From contig NZ_CP007451.1 in NCBI RefSeq assembly GCF_000626635.1, positions 248,001 through 312,000 on the forward strand: a stretch of 64,000 nucleotides of DNA, given 5' to 3'. Numbering within the stretch: position 1 is the first letter of the stretch; each line of letters begins with the position of its first letter. A program made the translations under genes and the position numbers. The stretch comes from Draconibacterium orientale. Lineage in GTDB: Bacteria; Bacteroidota; Bacteroidia; Bacteroidales; Prolixibacteraceae. Under the pieces are notes generated by a model. It was not told where the DNA came from. It was given only the letters and a program-made list of their open reading frames with translations, and did no database searches. This document shows positions 1 to 9,311 of the stretch, one piece after another.

Positions 1-35
1 TTTATTAACTGTTATTTTTATGGGCATGCCGGAAA

Positions 36-263
36 TCCTTGTTTTTCCATGGTTTCCTTAACATTCCTCATGCGCTCCTTACAGTTTCTCTTGGATTCCT
101 TACCGGCCTTATGCCTTCCTTAACGTTGCTCATGAGTTCCTTAATGTTCCCCGTGTATTCCTTGTCGTTCCTCACGCGATCCTTACTGTTCCCCATCTAT
201 TCCTTAACGTTACTTGTGCATATATTCTGGTTTCCCGCGCATTCCTTAAGGTTTCCCGGACAA
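36..263. repeat. 21-bp imperfect tandem repeat array, about ten copies
   Basis: The motif TCCTTA (or a close variant) recurs at 55, 76, 97, 117, 138, 159, 180, 201, (222, degenerate) and 243, so the period is 21 bp with one 20-bp unit. The unit consensus is roughly TCCTTAACGTTCCTCATGC plus two variable bases. It lies downstream of the rhamnulose aldolase gene on the minus strand. Read on the minus strand, one frame gives a seven-residue pattern containing N-x-K-E, but it is broken by stops, so I do not call a gene. The period and copy positions are read directly; the role is unknown. Confidence 0.85.
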
Positions 264-306
264 TTTCACACGGTCTCACCCTCTCAAATTCTCAATATCT
301 CTAATC

Positions 307-2268
307 CTAGTGCAACATCGACTGTCCGCCCGAAATTGGCAGCGCCTGTCCGGTTTCATTCTCCTGGTCGATCAGGTACAAAATTCCTTTCACCACGTCT
401 TTTGGCGAACATCCTTTTCCAAGCGGTACCTGGTCTAAATAAAATTGCTTCACATCATCGATTGTTTTTGCACCCGGCACTTTTCCTGCATTCAGGTACT
501 GAATGAACAAACCGTTTTCAGGATCGCTCCACAGCGGGCCTTCGTAAAAATTACCCGGACAAACCGAATTCACTTTAATTTTCGCGGGTGCCAGTTCCAG
601 CGCAAACGACTGAGTAAGCCCGATTCCTCCGAATTTACCCCCGGCATAGGCAAAATTCTTCTTGCTTCCTTTTAAGCCCGATTTTGAGTTGATCTGAATG
701 ATATCAGAATAGTAATCCGGCTTATAAGCATTTTGAAGTTTCAATATTTTGGAGGCTACTTTGGTGCAGTAGAAATAAGCGTTGTAGTTTATTTTGGTCA
801 CAAACTCGAAATTCTCGGGAGTCATTTCCTCCAAACCACCGGCCCGCAACACGCCAGCGTTACTAACAAATACATCAAGCCCACCAAAAGTAGCAACCGT
901 TTCCTTCATTAAATTAGCCAGGCTATCCATGTCGGCCACATTGGTTTTTACAAAAATCGCACTGTTATTGCCTTTCATGGCAGCCAGTTCGGCAGCCGTT
1001 TTCTGCCCCACTTCTTCGTTAATATCGGCCACAACAATGTTAGCCCCTTCTTCTTTTAGGTGGCGGGCAATACCTTCGCCAAATCCCATGGCTGCGCCTG
1101 TAACAATAATGGTTTTATTCTGAACGCGGCCAACAGATGTTCCGGCAGCAATTTTGCGGCGGTAATTTTCTACCTCCCAGGTATCGATAAAGGCAATCTG
1201 TTCTAGTGTCATAAAATGCTGACCTCCGAACGATTCTGAATATGCGCTGATTTTCATTGCATCCTCATATACATCCAGAATGGTGTCGCACTGTGCCGCA
1301 TGATCGCCAACAGCCAACAAACCAATTCCTTTCAGCAAAATTACTTTTGGCACAAATCCGTTTACTGAAATAAAAGCTGCAATTTTTTCTTTAGCCTCTT
1401 TCAACAAGTCTTCAACGTTTTCGGTATTTTCAACAAATACGTATTTTGATTTGCAATAAACGATCAGATCCGGAGTAAATGGCTTGGCCACTTTTTCAAA
1501 AGCCGTTGCATCTTTGGCGAATTGTGCGATTACTGCATTGTTCCGAAGCTTCAGCGTTTTAATTTCCTCTTCAGAAACCATCATTCGGATAGCAGGAATA
1601 AACTCCGCAATGTCATCGCGAATTGGAAGTGCTTCTTCCAACAATTCTACTTTTAATCCACTGTTCAGTTTAGCAAATACATCACTGTAAATCGTTCCAA
1701 TTTCATCAACAGAATCGGCTGCTACAAAAATTCCGTGATTTTGTAAAAAGATGATTTGGGCAGCTTTGCCATTATCCGCTTTGAATTTGGTTAGTTGCTT
1801 TTCAACCTCTTTAAACAACACGTACCCCGGATCGATGTACGAAATATAAACCACCTGGTCGCCAAACAATTCTTCGAGGTATTTTTCAACCTCGTTGCCA
1901 CACATCAGTCCGTTTACTTTTGTCGGGTGCAGGTGCACCACGTAAGCATAATCAATGGCATCGTGCATGGATGTTTCCACCGATGGGCGACGATCTTTTG
2001 TGATGGTAGCTTCCATCAGATCATCTTTAATCTGGCGCTCACGCTCGAACGGATCGGCGCTGTATGTTTTTTCAGAGATCACTCCCAGTTTTTTACGATC
2101 GAGCTTTGCAAAACCATCTTCGGTAATTGTTGCAAGCGCATGACCACTGGCTTTCACCCAAATATTTTCGTCGTTTTTATAGGAAGTGTTTCCACCTCCG
2201 GCAATCACCATCTCCGGATTTTTGCCATAGAACTGCGATATCTTGATAAGATTTTCTAATCCTTCCAT
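307..2268 (-). CDS. Bifunctional rhamnulose-1-phosphate aldolase / lactaldehyde dehydrogenase (RhaEW type)
   Basis: A 653-residue fusion. The N-terminal half is a class II (zinc) aldolase, with the HLH metal motif (VVHLHP) and a downstream QNHG histidine. The C-terminal part from about residue 380 is a short-chain dehydrogenase: TGAAMGFGEG nucleotide loop, an INSKSG serine and a YAGGK catalytic Tyr/Lys pair. In rhamnose catabolism this family splits rhamnulose-1-phosphate into dihydroxyacetone phosphate and L-lactaldehyde and oxidises the aldehyde to L-lactate in the cytoplasm. It is the last gene of the minus-strand operon that starts with the E2 gene. Full length, with both active sites intact. 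Family identity is secure; substrate is inferred from the neighbouring rha genes. Confidence 0.9.
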   Translation of the reverse strand: MEGLENLIKISQFYGKNPEMVIAGGGNTSYKNDENIWVKASGHALATITEDGFAKLDRKKLGVISEKTYSADPFERERQIKDDLMEATITKDRRPSVETSMHDAIDYAYVVHLHPTKVNGLMCGNEVEKYLEELFGDQVVYISYIDPGYVLFKEVEKQLTKFKADNGKAAQIIFLQNHGIFVAADSVDEIGTIYSDVFAKLNSGLKVELLEEALPIRDDIAEFIPAIRMMVSEEEIKTLKLRNNAVIAQFAKDATAFEKVAKPFTPDLIVYCKSKYVFVENTENVEDLLKEAKEKIAAFISVNGFVPKVILLKGIGLLAVGDHAAQCDTILDVYEDAMKISAYSESFGGQHFMTLEQIAFIDTWEVENYRRKIAAGTSVGRVQNKTIIVTGAAMGFGEGIARHLKEEGANIVVADINEEVGQKTAAELAAMKGNNSAIFVKTNVADMDSLANLMKETVATFGGLDVFVSNAGVLRAGGLEEMTPENFEFVTKINYNAYFYCTKVASKILKLQNAYKPDYYSDIIQINSKSGLKGSKKNFAYAGGKFGGIGLTQSFALELAPAKIKVNSVCPGNFYEGPLWSDPENGLFIQYLNAGKVPGAKTIDDVKQFYLDQVPLGKGCSPKDVVKGILYLIDQENETGQALPISGGQSMLH

Positions 2269-2380
2269 AATTAACTTTTCGCTTTGAATTTTGCACGCTG
2301 ATTACGCAGATTTTCGCAGATGATTTCTTTTGAATTTCGTTTATCTGCGGTTTTCTACGTTGTCTGCGAGAAACTTCTTT

Positions 2381-3598
2381 TTATGCGATCATTTCTTTTA
2401 TAACCGCGTTACCAAGGGTAATCATTTCGGCTACCGCACGCTGTGTACGATCGCCATTTGCGGAAACGAATCCCTCTTCGCCATTGGCTTTTAAGTATTG
2501 ATGAGCTGCAATAACACAAGCCCCATCGTACGATACTTTTTTCAGATCTTCGGGCAGAATGTCTTCCCCATCAACTTTTACCTCTATTGGAAAAACGCCC
2601 GGTGTATTGTGCTCCGAACCCAATGAAATTACATAACCCTTTTTAGTGAAATATTTAATGAATTCGCGCAATTTCGGCACTGAATTCCGCGACGGGATCA
2701 ATTCGATCATGTGCACATTCATTGCTTTTAGTTGCTCGTCCATAAATTCCCAGTCTCGTTCAAAAACGGTGATCACATTTCCTTTTCTGTCATCGAGTAA
2801 AACAGGATAACACGGAATTCCTCCGGCATCCAAAATATACTCGCTTATGCGCTCTACCGGCGGGAATGATGCAGGCGACTCAGGAACAAAGGCAGAACCT
2901 CCGGCTTTTAAAAGCTTACTGCGGATTTCATTTTCAATGGCAGGAATATCTTCAGGATTCGACCTGGGTTCCACATCAAAAAGCTCGGTATAGAACATCA
3001 TTTTGCCCGATTTTTTCGGATAGTTTTTTTCCACTAAAATCCGAACAGCTTTGGCAATGTGCCTTTCCCGCACCAATTCTTTCGCGTATTTCGATTTTAC
3101 ATCATTGTAGGTCAGGCTCATTTCCGGGTAAATCGATTGCAAAAGATAGTTTACCTTTTCAATCATCCTCGTCACCTGTTTCTGACTTTCTGCAATCAGG
3201 TCGTCCAAAAACTTTTTGCTTTCTTCCGATACCCGGTAAGGATAATTCAGCCCTTTGCCACTCAAATAAATGCGCCCCGGATTATTCGGATCGTTGATGG
3301 TAACATTGCGGCGTTGCAGCTCAGGAATCAGCCCTATAAACTCAACATTAAACAATGGAAATACGCCGTTTTTTACCGCGTAGTTATAAAATTCGTTATA
3401 GCCGTCGGAAACAAAAAAGTCGTTAATCCCCAACACATCAACCTCTTCGTCTTTTGCCAGATCAAAAATCTGCGCAATATTATCGAACGAACTAAATGAG
3501 TATGGTGTATGAATGTGACCATTAACATGAGGTATGCTAACATCGCCTCCAATTCGCATTAATGTTTCAATATCCGGATATTCTCTAAGAAAATTCAT
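2381..3598 (-). CDS. PHP-domain metallohydrolase-like protein
   Basis: A 405-residue protein whose N-terminus carries a PHP-type histidine motif (HIHTPYSFSSF, about residues 28-38) followed by DVLGINDF. A later LGSEHNTPG fits another metal ligand of the PHP fold. PHP domains are metal-dependent phosphoesterase or hydrolase folds. I do not know the substrate. It sits between the E1 gene and the bifunctional aldolase gene with short spacers, so it is probably co-transcribed and may act on a sugar-derived phosphate or aldehyde; that is inference only. No signal peptide or membrane segment is visible. Confidence 0.7.
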   Translation of the reverse strand: MNFLREYPDIETLMRIGGDVSIPHVNGHIHTPYSFSSFDNIAQIFDLAKDEEVDVLGINDFFVSDGYNEFYNYAVKNGVFPLFNVEFIGLIPELQRRNVTINDPNNPGRIYLSGKGLNYPYRVSEESKKFLDDLIAESQKQVTRMIEKVNYLLQSIYPEMSLTYNDVKSKYAKELVRERHIAKAVRILVEKNYPKKSGKMMFYTELFDVEPRSNPEDIPAIENEIRSKLLKAGGSAFVPESPASFPPVERISEYILDAGGIPCYPVLLDDRKGNVITVFERDWEFMDEQLKAMNVHMIELIPSRNSVPKLREFIKYFTKKGYVISLGSEHNTPGVFPIEVKVDGEDILPEDLKKVSYDGACVIAAHQYLKANGEEGFVSANGDRTQRAVAEMITLGNAVIKEMIA

Positions 3599-3693
3599 AT
3601 CAGTTAATTGTTATTGGTTAAAAGCAAGTGTGAATATAAAAAATCCTTTCCTACCAAAAATGTATTCACACTATGCTTTTCAACTAACCAAGA

Positions 3694-6162
3694 TTATATA
3701 CCTAACTTATTTCTACGAATTTGCTCGGCATTTGTATAGTTGTTTTTCACAACATGTTTTTTAAGCGGAACGATTTTTTCGTGAATCGCATCCAGGAACC
3801 AGTCAACCTGCGGGAAGAAATATTTTTCCAGTTCGTGCGCCGGAGTGATCCAGTTACGCGAACCAACAACTACAGGAGGTGCATCCAAATCATCGAAGGC
3901 CAGCTCTGTAATATTTCTTGCCATATCGTTCAGGAACGAACCTCTTGAGTTGGCATCGCCCGAAATGATAATTCTACCGGTCTTTTTAACCGACTCCAGC
4001 ACTTTTTCGTAGTTGAAAGGAACGATTGAACGGGCATCGATAACTTCGGCTTCCATTCCGTATTCTTCTTTCAGTTTATCGGCAGCCTCAAGAGCGCGGT
4101 ACAGCGTTGCCCCAATGGTAAGAATGGTAATGTCTTTACCTTCGCGTTTTACATCCGGTTCGCCAAATGGAATTTCGTAATATCCTTCCGGCACACCTCC
4201 TTCGTGGAATTGCTCGCCAATGTCGTAAATACGCTGGCTTTCGAAGAAAATCACAGGATCGGTTCCCTGCAATGCCGTGTTCATTAAACCTTTGGCATCG
4301 TATGGAGTTACCGGGAATACCACTTTCAATCCGGGAATGTGCGCTACCAGCGAAGTCCAGTCTTGAGAGTGTTGTGCGCCGTATTTCGATCCTACAGAAA
4401 CGCGAACCACCACGGGCATTTTAATTACATTACCCGACATGGCCTGCCATTTCGGCATCTGGTTGAACACCTCATCGCCACAACGACCGAGGAAGTCGCA
4501 GTACATAATTTCGGGAATTACGCGTCCGCCACACATGGCATAACCAATGGCTGTACCAATAATCGACGCCTCCGAAATTGGCGAGTTGAATAAACGATTA
4601 TATGGCAACGCTTCTGTTAATCCACGATAAACAGCAAAAGCACCACCCCAGTCGCGGTTTTCTTCACCGTAAGCTACCAAGGTAGGATCTTTGTAAAAAC
4701 GATCAACAACAGCTTCGAAGATACCGTCGCGTAACTGGTATTGTTTAATTTTTGAGAATGGTTTTCCATTCGCATCAAAAGCAAAACGTTCTTTTTTAGC
4801 CAGCTGCTGTACACGTGGATTTTCCTCCATCGGATGATTCACCTCCACTTCGCGGTCTTCCATTTTATCCAGGCTCTCGTTCGAGAACATCATATCGCCG
4901 ATCAGTTCCGGATATTTTTCCATATCCATGTGAGGCGAAACTTTATCATCAATAGCCAGTTTCATGGCGTATTTCATCAACTCAACAATGTCGGCTTTAA
5001 TATCTGCAAGCTCTGCTTCTTTTGCCACACCGGCACCAACCAACTCGCTAGCGTAAGAAGCAATACAATCCTGCTTCTCCCAGGCTTCCACTTCCTCTTT
5101 GCTGCGGTACGACGAAGCATCAGAAGGTGAGTGACCACTGTAACGATACGTTAAAACATCGAGCAAAACAGGACCTTTTTTGTTTTTCAGCAGTTCCATT
5201 TTGCGTTTGTAGGCATCAATTACCGCCAGCGGATTGTAACCATCAACGCGCTCGGCGTGCATGCTATCGCGGTTTACACCTGCACCAATACGAGCGGCAA
5301 TGTCGTAGCCCATCGTTTCGCCACAGGTTTGTCCGCCCATTCCGTACTGGTTATTCATGATATTGAAAATGATTGGCAGACCACCTTTGTAGGCACCCTC
5401 CCAAAGTTGCTCAAACTGGTCCATCGATGCAAAAGCCAGACCTTCCCATACCGGACCGCAAGCCATTGAAGCATCACCAATGTTGGCCACAACAATACCC
5501 TCTTTTTTATTTACTTTTTTGAACAATGCAGCACCCACAGCAATGTCGCCAGAACCACCAACAATAGCGTTGTTCGGATACACTCCAAACGGTGTAAAGA
5601 AAGCGTGCATCGATCCGCCTAAACCTTTATTGAAACCTGTTTCGCGGGCAAAAATCTCGGCCAGTGTTCCGTAAATCAAGAAACGGCGTGCCAACGATTT
5701 TACGTTGCCTTCGTGACCTTCTTTTACGATGTTCAGAATTGTACCGTCGAAGAAGTTGGTCATTACATCCATCAATTCGTCGTCGCTCATGTTATGGATG
5801 GCCGACATACCTTTGGCCAAAATCTCTCCGTGAGAACGGTGCGAACCAAAGATAAAATCCTCAACTCCCAGGTGATAAGCCATACCAACAGCTGCCGATT
5901 CCTGTCCGATTGACAAGTGAGCAGGTCCCGGGTGGTTATATTCAATTCCCTCGTACTCCCCCTTTGTTTTAATCAGGTTCAACATCGTTTCGAACTCACG
6001 AATCAAAGCCATATCATGGAAGATATCGACGAATTCTTCGTTCGAGAAGTTTGCTTTTTCCTCTTCAATACTTTTGTTGTATTGATTTACAGGTATTTCT
6101 TTGAATTGAATTGAACCCGGTTTTCTTACTTCAACCGGATCAATAAATTGCGATTTAGGCAT
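3694..6162 (-). CDS. 2-oxoacid dehydrogenase E1, fused alpha and beta subunits
   Basis: An 822-residue single-chain E1. The alpha part (about residues 40-400) has the thiamine diphosphate/Mg motif, starting NIGDASMACGPVWEG near residue 225 and closing with NIMNNQYG. The beta part starts near residue 474 (QLRDGIFEAV) and contains the typical EISEASI-like and SQDWTSLVAHIPGLKV segments. E1 decarboxylates a 2-oxoacid and passes the acyl group to lipoyl-E2. E3 and E2 lie just upstream in the same operon, so a full complex is encoded. The substrate (pyruvate, a branched-chain oxoacid or a rhamnose-derived oxoacid) cannot be read from sequence. Confidence 0.88.
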   Translation of the reverse strand: MPKSQFIDPVEVRKPGSIQFKEIPVNQYNKSIEEEKANFSNEEFVDIFHDMALIREFETMLNLIKTKGEYEGIEYNHPGPAHLSIGQESAAVGMAYHLGVEDFIFGSHRSHGEILAKGMSAIHNMSDDELMDVMTNFFDGTILNIVKEGHEGNVKSLARRFLIYGTLAEIFARETGFNKGLGGSMHAFFTPFGVYPNNAIVGGSGDIAVGAALFKKVNKKEGIVVANIGDASMACGPVWEGLAFASMDQFEQLWEGAYKGGLPIIFNIMNNQYGMGGQTCGETMGYDIAARIGAGVNRDSMHAERVDGYNPLAVIDAYKRKMELLKNKKGPVLLDVLTYRYSGHSPSDASSYRSKEEVEAWEKQDCIASYASELVGAGVAKEAELADIKADIVELMKYAMKLAIDDKVSPHMDMEKYPELIGDMMFSNESLDKMEDREVEVNHPMEENPRVQQLAKKERFAFDANGKPFSKIKQYQLRDGIFEAVVDRFYKDPTLVAYGEENRDWGGAFAVYRGLTEALPYNRLFNSPISEASIIGTAIGYAMCGGRVIPEIMYCDFLGRCGDEVFNQMPKWQAMSGNVIKMPVVVRVSVGSKYGAQHSQDWTSLVAHIPGLKVVFPVTPYDAKGLMNTALQGTDPVIFFESQRIYDIGEQFHEGGVPEGYYEIPFGEPDVKREGKDITILTIGATLYRALEAADKLKEEYGMEAEVIDARSIVPFNYEKVLESVKKTGRIIISGDANSRGSFLNDMARNITELAFDDLDAPPVVVGSRNWITPAHELEKYFFPQVDWFLDAIHEKIVPLKKHVVKNNYTNAEQIRRNKLGI

Positions 6163-6202
6163 GGTATATTGTTTTATTAATTTTTACTTGTTTTCTTTTT
6201 TA

Positions 6203-6288
6203 AGATGCTGAAACAAGTTCAGCATGACGTAGTCGGTTGTGTCCTTGCTTATGCACTGAACGTCACCCTGAACTTATTTCAGGGTCTC
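6203..6288. repeat. Dispersed intergenic double-hairpin repeat, copy 1
   Basis: Two short hairpins lie back to back between E3 and E1: an arm pair GATGCTGAA/TTCAGCAT and an arm pair CCCTGAA/TTCAGGG, each ended by a GACG/CGTC box. A second copy in reverse orientation is at 20794-20879. This looks like a REP-type element of the genome and probably forms stable hairpins in the operon mRNA. Confidence 0.8.
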
Positions 6289-6299
6289 TGTTTCAACAA

Positions 6300-7661
6300 T
6301 CAGTGCCCAAAACTGAAAACGGTTTCTTTAAAAATCTCCGAAACGGTTGGATGCGGGAAAACCACTTCTTCCATTTCTTTCAGTGTCATTTCTGCTTCAA
6401 TGGCCATGCAGGCGCCGTAGATTATTTCGCTCGATGGATTTCCGATCATGTGAACACCCAGCACCTCGCCGTACTTTGCACCTACCAATACTTTGCACGA
6501 TCCGCTGCCACCCTCGTTTTCAGCAACAAACCGTCCGGCGTAAGCCATCGGCAATTCAGCAATTTTATAGTCGATTCCTTTTGCTTTTGCAGTTTCTTCG
6601 GTTAAACCAACACCCGAGATTTCAGGATTGGTGTAAACCACTCCGGGAATGGCATTGTAACGCATTTTATCCGGGCGACCTGAAAGGTTGTTTACCACCA
6701 CTTCACCTTCGCGGCTGGCAGTGTGTGCCAACAATGAAAAACCTGTTACATCGCCGGCAGCGTAAACGTTAGGAATATTGGTGCGCATTTTTTCATCGAC
6801 TTTTATTCCGCCTTTGAATAATTCAACACCCAGATTTTCCAGACCAAAACCTGTGGTTACCGGCTTGCGACCAACGCTCATTAATATTTTATCACCTTCA
6901 ATTTCGGTTGTTTTACCGTCTTTTTCGAAGCTTACTTTTGTTCCGTCAACTTTGGTAACTTTTGACGACAGATTGAACTCGATGCCTTTTTTCGCGTAGA
7001 TCTGGCGCAATATGGCACTTTGGCCTTTGTCCATTCCGGTCAGGATCTCGTCCAACATTTCAATGATGGTAACTTTCGTTCCAAGGCTGTTAAAAATACT
7101 GGCGAACTCCATTCCGATAACACCTCCGCCAATGATCACCAATGATTTTGGCTGCTCTTTCAGTTGCAAAATTTCGCGATTGGTAAGTACATCATCATTA
7201 TCCTGTACTCCGGGAATTGGAGGCACAAAAGCTTCAGAGCCGGTGCAAATCATCAGGTTGGCAGCTACATAAGCTTTACCTCCTGCTTCAATCTCAATAC
7301 CATCGGCACTTCTCTTTTTTATCATTGCCGCCTCGTTGACCACATCCACATTAAACTGCTTCATTTTCATGCCAACGCCGCCAACCAGTTTCTTCACCAC
7401 TTTATTCTTACGGGCCATCATCTTATCGAAACTAAACGACAGATCGTTTGCTTCCACACCGTATTTACTTCCGCTTTTTGCGCTATCGTAAATTTTGGCA
7501 CTGTAAAGCAATGTTTTTGTAGGAATACAACCTTCGTTCAAACAAACACCGCCCAGTTCTTTCTTTTCGAAAAGAACCACTTTCAGTCCCTTTGCTCCGG
7601 CTCTTTCGGCGGCAACATACCCGCCAGGTCCGGCACCTATTATTGCTAAATCGTACTTCAT
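6300..7661 (-). CDS. lpdA: Dihydrolipoamide dehydrogenase (E3)
   Basis: A 453-residue flavoprotein disulfide reductase. It begins with the FAD motif GAGPGGYVAAERA, has the redox-active disulfide in GGVCLNEGCIPTK, a second nucleotide motif IGGGVIGMEFA, and the C-terminal His-Pro pair (FPHPTVSE) of the active site. E3 reoxidises dihydrolipoyl groups on E2 with NAD+. It lies between E2 and E1 in the same operon, so it is probably dedicated to this complex. Length and motifs match the family with nothing missing. Confidence 0.95.
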   Translation of the reverse strand: MKYDLAIIGAGPGGYVAAERAGAKGLKVVLFEKKELGGVCLNEGCIPTKTLLYSAKIYDSAKSGSKYGVEANDLSFSFDKMMARKNKVVKKLVGGVGMKMKQFNVDVVNEAAMIKKRSADGIEIEAGGKAYVAANLMICTGSEAFVPPIPGVQDNDDVLTNREILQLKEQPKSLVIIGGGVIGMEFASIFNSLGTKVTIIEMLDEILTGMDKGQSAILRQIYAKKGIEFNLSSKVTKVDGTKVSFEKDGKTTEIEGDKILMSVGRKPVTTGFGLENLGVELFKGGIKVDEKMRTNIPNVYAAGDVTGFSLLAHTASREGEVVVNNLSGRPDKMRYNAIPGVVYTNPEISGVGLTEETAKAKGIDYKIAELPMAYAGRFVAENEGGSGSCKVLVGAKYGEVLGVHMIGNPSSEIIYGACMAIEAEMTLKEMEEVVFPHPTVSEIFKETVFSFGH

Positions 7662-7803
7662 AAGCCCCCTCCATCTCCCCCAAGGGGGAGGGTTTTATTT
7701 CTTTAAAATTTATTTTTCAAACACCTTTTTTTTAACATCGTAAGCTCTTTAACAAATACAGATCAGCTTCTCTATTCCTCCCCTCTGGGGAGGTGCGGAG
7801 GGG

Positions 7804-9117
7804 CTAATATTCAATCGTTAAGTTTTCAATTTCAATAGCCACCTGCTTCACAAAACGTGTGGCCATTCCGCCGTCCAGCGCCTGGTGATCGTAAGTCAAA
7901 CTCAAGCCCATGTAAGGTACGAATCCGTAAACTCCGTCGCCAAGATCTTTGGGTCGTGGTACAATTGTGTTCACACCAAGAATAGCTACCTGTGGCAGGT
8001 TGATAACCGGTGTAAACATTTCGACACCGTAGTTTCCAAGGTTTGAAACGGTAAACGATGCAGCTTCAGAAGAAAGCAACTCAGGATCGATACTTCCGGT
8101 ACGACAAGCATCGGCAACCTCTTTAAACTGGTTGCACAAACCTGTAATTGAAAGGTCATCCGCATTTTTTATCACCGGAACCATCAGACCACGGTCGGTA
8201 TCAACGGCCAACCCAAGATGTACTTTATTGAAATATTTTACGCTATCGCCAAGGAAATGAGCATTTACATCGGGGAATTGTTTCAGGGCTTTAATTACGG
8301 CGAAACAAACCATATCGTTCAGTGTGATATTCGGTGCGCCTTCCTGGGCTTTTATTTCTTTACGCAAGGCAAGCAATCTTCTTGCATCGGCACCTAAATG
8401 ATGCGTCAACTGTGCCGAATACTGCAACGATTGAAACATTGCTTTGGCGATCAACTTGCGGATATGTGGCATTTCCCTGATCTCGAAATCATCGGCATAA
8501 ACAGGTTTTGTTCCGAGATCGGATGCTTTTACTGTTCCTGCCAATCCGCTACCTTCTCCGGCTGCTTCCAATCCTTCAGCTTTGGCAACTTCTTTAGCCA
8601 GCGGCGACATTTTCGGCTGCGATGCTTCATAAGCTTTAACATCACGCTCGATTACGCGTCCACCGGGGCCTGAGCCTTCAATAGATTCGTAAGGCACTGC
8701 ATCTTTTTCAGCCAGATTTTTGGCGCGTGGAGAAATTTTTACTTTCCCGCCTTCAGCCTTTTCTTTCAGAACCACCTTAACTTCTTCTTTTTCCTCAGCA
8801 GGCTTTTCTACCACTTCTTCTTTTACTTCAGTGGCCGCTGCAGGTGCAGTTCCGGCAGCTAACTCATCGATATTTTCGCCCGGCTGGCCAATTACGCCAA
8901 TGGTTTGCAAAACAGGAACCTCATCTCCTTCTTCGCAAAACACAGCCAGTAAAACACCATCTTCCTCAGCTTCCTGCTCAAATGATGCTTTATCGGTTTC
9001 ATAAGCAAAGAGCGCATCGCCCTTTTTAACTTCCTCTCCCACTTCTTTCGTCCATTCGGTAAAGATGCAGGATTCAACAGACTGCCCCTGACGGGGCATT
9101 ATTATCGGTGTAGCCAT
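7804..9117 (-). CDS. Dihydrolipoamide acyltransferase (E2), one lipoyl and two subunit-binding domains
   Basis: An N-terminal lipoyl domain (lipoyl lysine in ETDKAS, residue 43 of this start) is followed by an acidic/Lys-rich linker, two peripheral-subunit-binding-like segments (SPRAKNLAEK and SPLAKEVAKA, each followed by a GSG..G turn), and a catalytic domain ending in the DHQALDGG active-site box. E2 carries acyl groups between E1 and CoA and forms the complex core. The start at 9117 (MATPIIMP) is preferred over an upstream start because the upstream reading overlaps the palindromic operator at 9152-9169. It is the first gene of the E2-E3-E1-PHP-aldolase operon and is divergent from the GntR gene. 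Confidence 0.92.
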   Translation of the reverse strand: MATPIIMPRQGQSVESCIFTEWTKEVGEEVKKGDALFAYETDKASFEQEAEEDGVLLAVFCEEGDEVPVLQTIGVIGQPGENIDELAAGTAPAAATEVKEEVVEKPAEEKEEVKVVLKEKAEGGKVKISPRAKNLAEKDAVPYESIEGSGPGGRVIERDVKAYEASQPKMSPLAKEVAKAEGLEAAGEGSGLAGTVKASDLGTKPVYADDFEIREMPHIRKLIAKAMFQSLQYSAQLTHHLGADARRLLALRKEIKAQEGAPNITLNDMVCFAVIKALKQFPDVNAHFLGDSVKYFNKVHLGLAVDTDRGLMVPVIKNADDLSITGLCNQFKEVADACRTGSIDPELLSSEAASFTVSNLGNYGVEMFTPVINLPQVAILGVNTIVPRPKDLGDGVYGFVPYMGLSLTYDHQALDGGMATRFVKQVAIEIENLTIEY

Positions 9118-9151
9118 AGTTCTATTAATTTTCAACAAACTTAAACGAGCC

Positions 9152-9169
9152 AACTTGTATTTACAAGTT
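9152..9169. promoter_or_regulatory. Palindromic operator 1, probable GntR site
   Basis: A perfect 8-bp inverted repeat, AACTTGTA-TT-TACAAGTT, 35 bp upstream of the E2 start. It uses the same 7-bp half-site (ACTTGTA/TACAAGT) as operator 2, in the opposite order. Its place in the divergent GntR-E2 intergenic region suggests binding by the GntR protein. Confidence 0.7.
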
Positions 9170-9217
9170 AATTCACTGTTTTTACATAAACATTTAAGCT
9201 ACAATCTTTTCAAGACA

Positions 9218-9236
9218 TTTACAAGTAACTTGTAAA
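9218..9236. promoter_or_regulatory. Palindromic operator 2, probable GntR site
   Basis: A perfect 9-bp inverted repeat with a single central base, TTTACAAGT-A-ACTTGTAAA, located between operator 1 and the GntR promoter region. A -7-like box TATATTTG is at 9281-9288, ahead of the GntR start at 9312. Binding here could control both divergent transcripts. Confidence 0.7.
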
Positions 9237-9311
9237 TACATTTATACATTTTTGTATTCACATCAAAAGAGAAAATCGTTTATATTTGTCACTCCTGAAA
9301 AAAGTAAAAAT

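Noticed and set aside
39-506. A 155-residue plus-strand open frame across the left-edge repeat
   Set aside because: It overlaps the real aldolase gene in antisense and its sequence is the translation of the 21-bp repeat. No start signal or family support.
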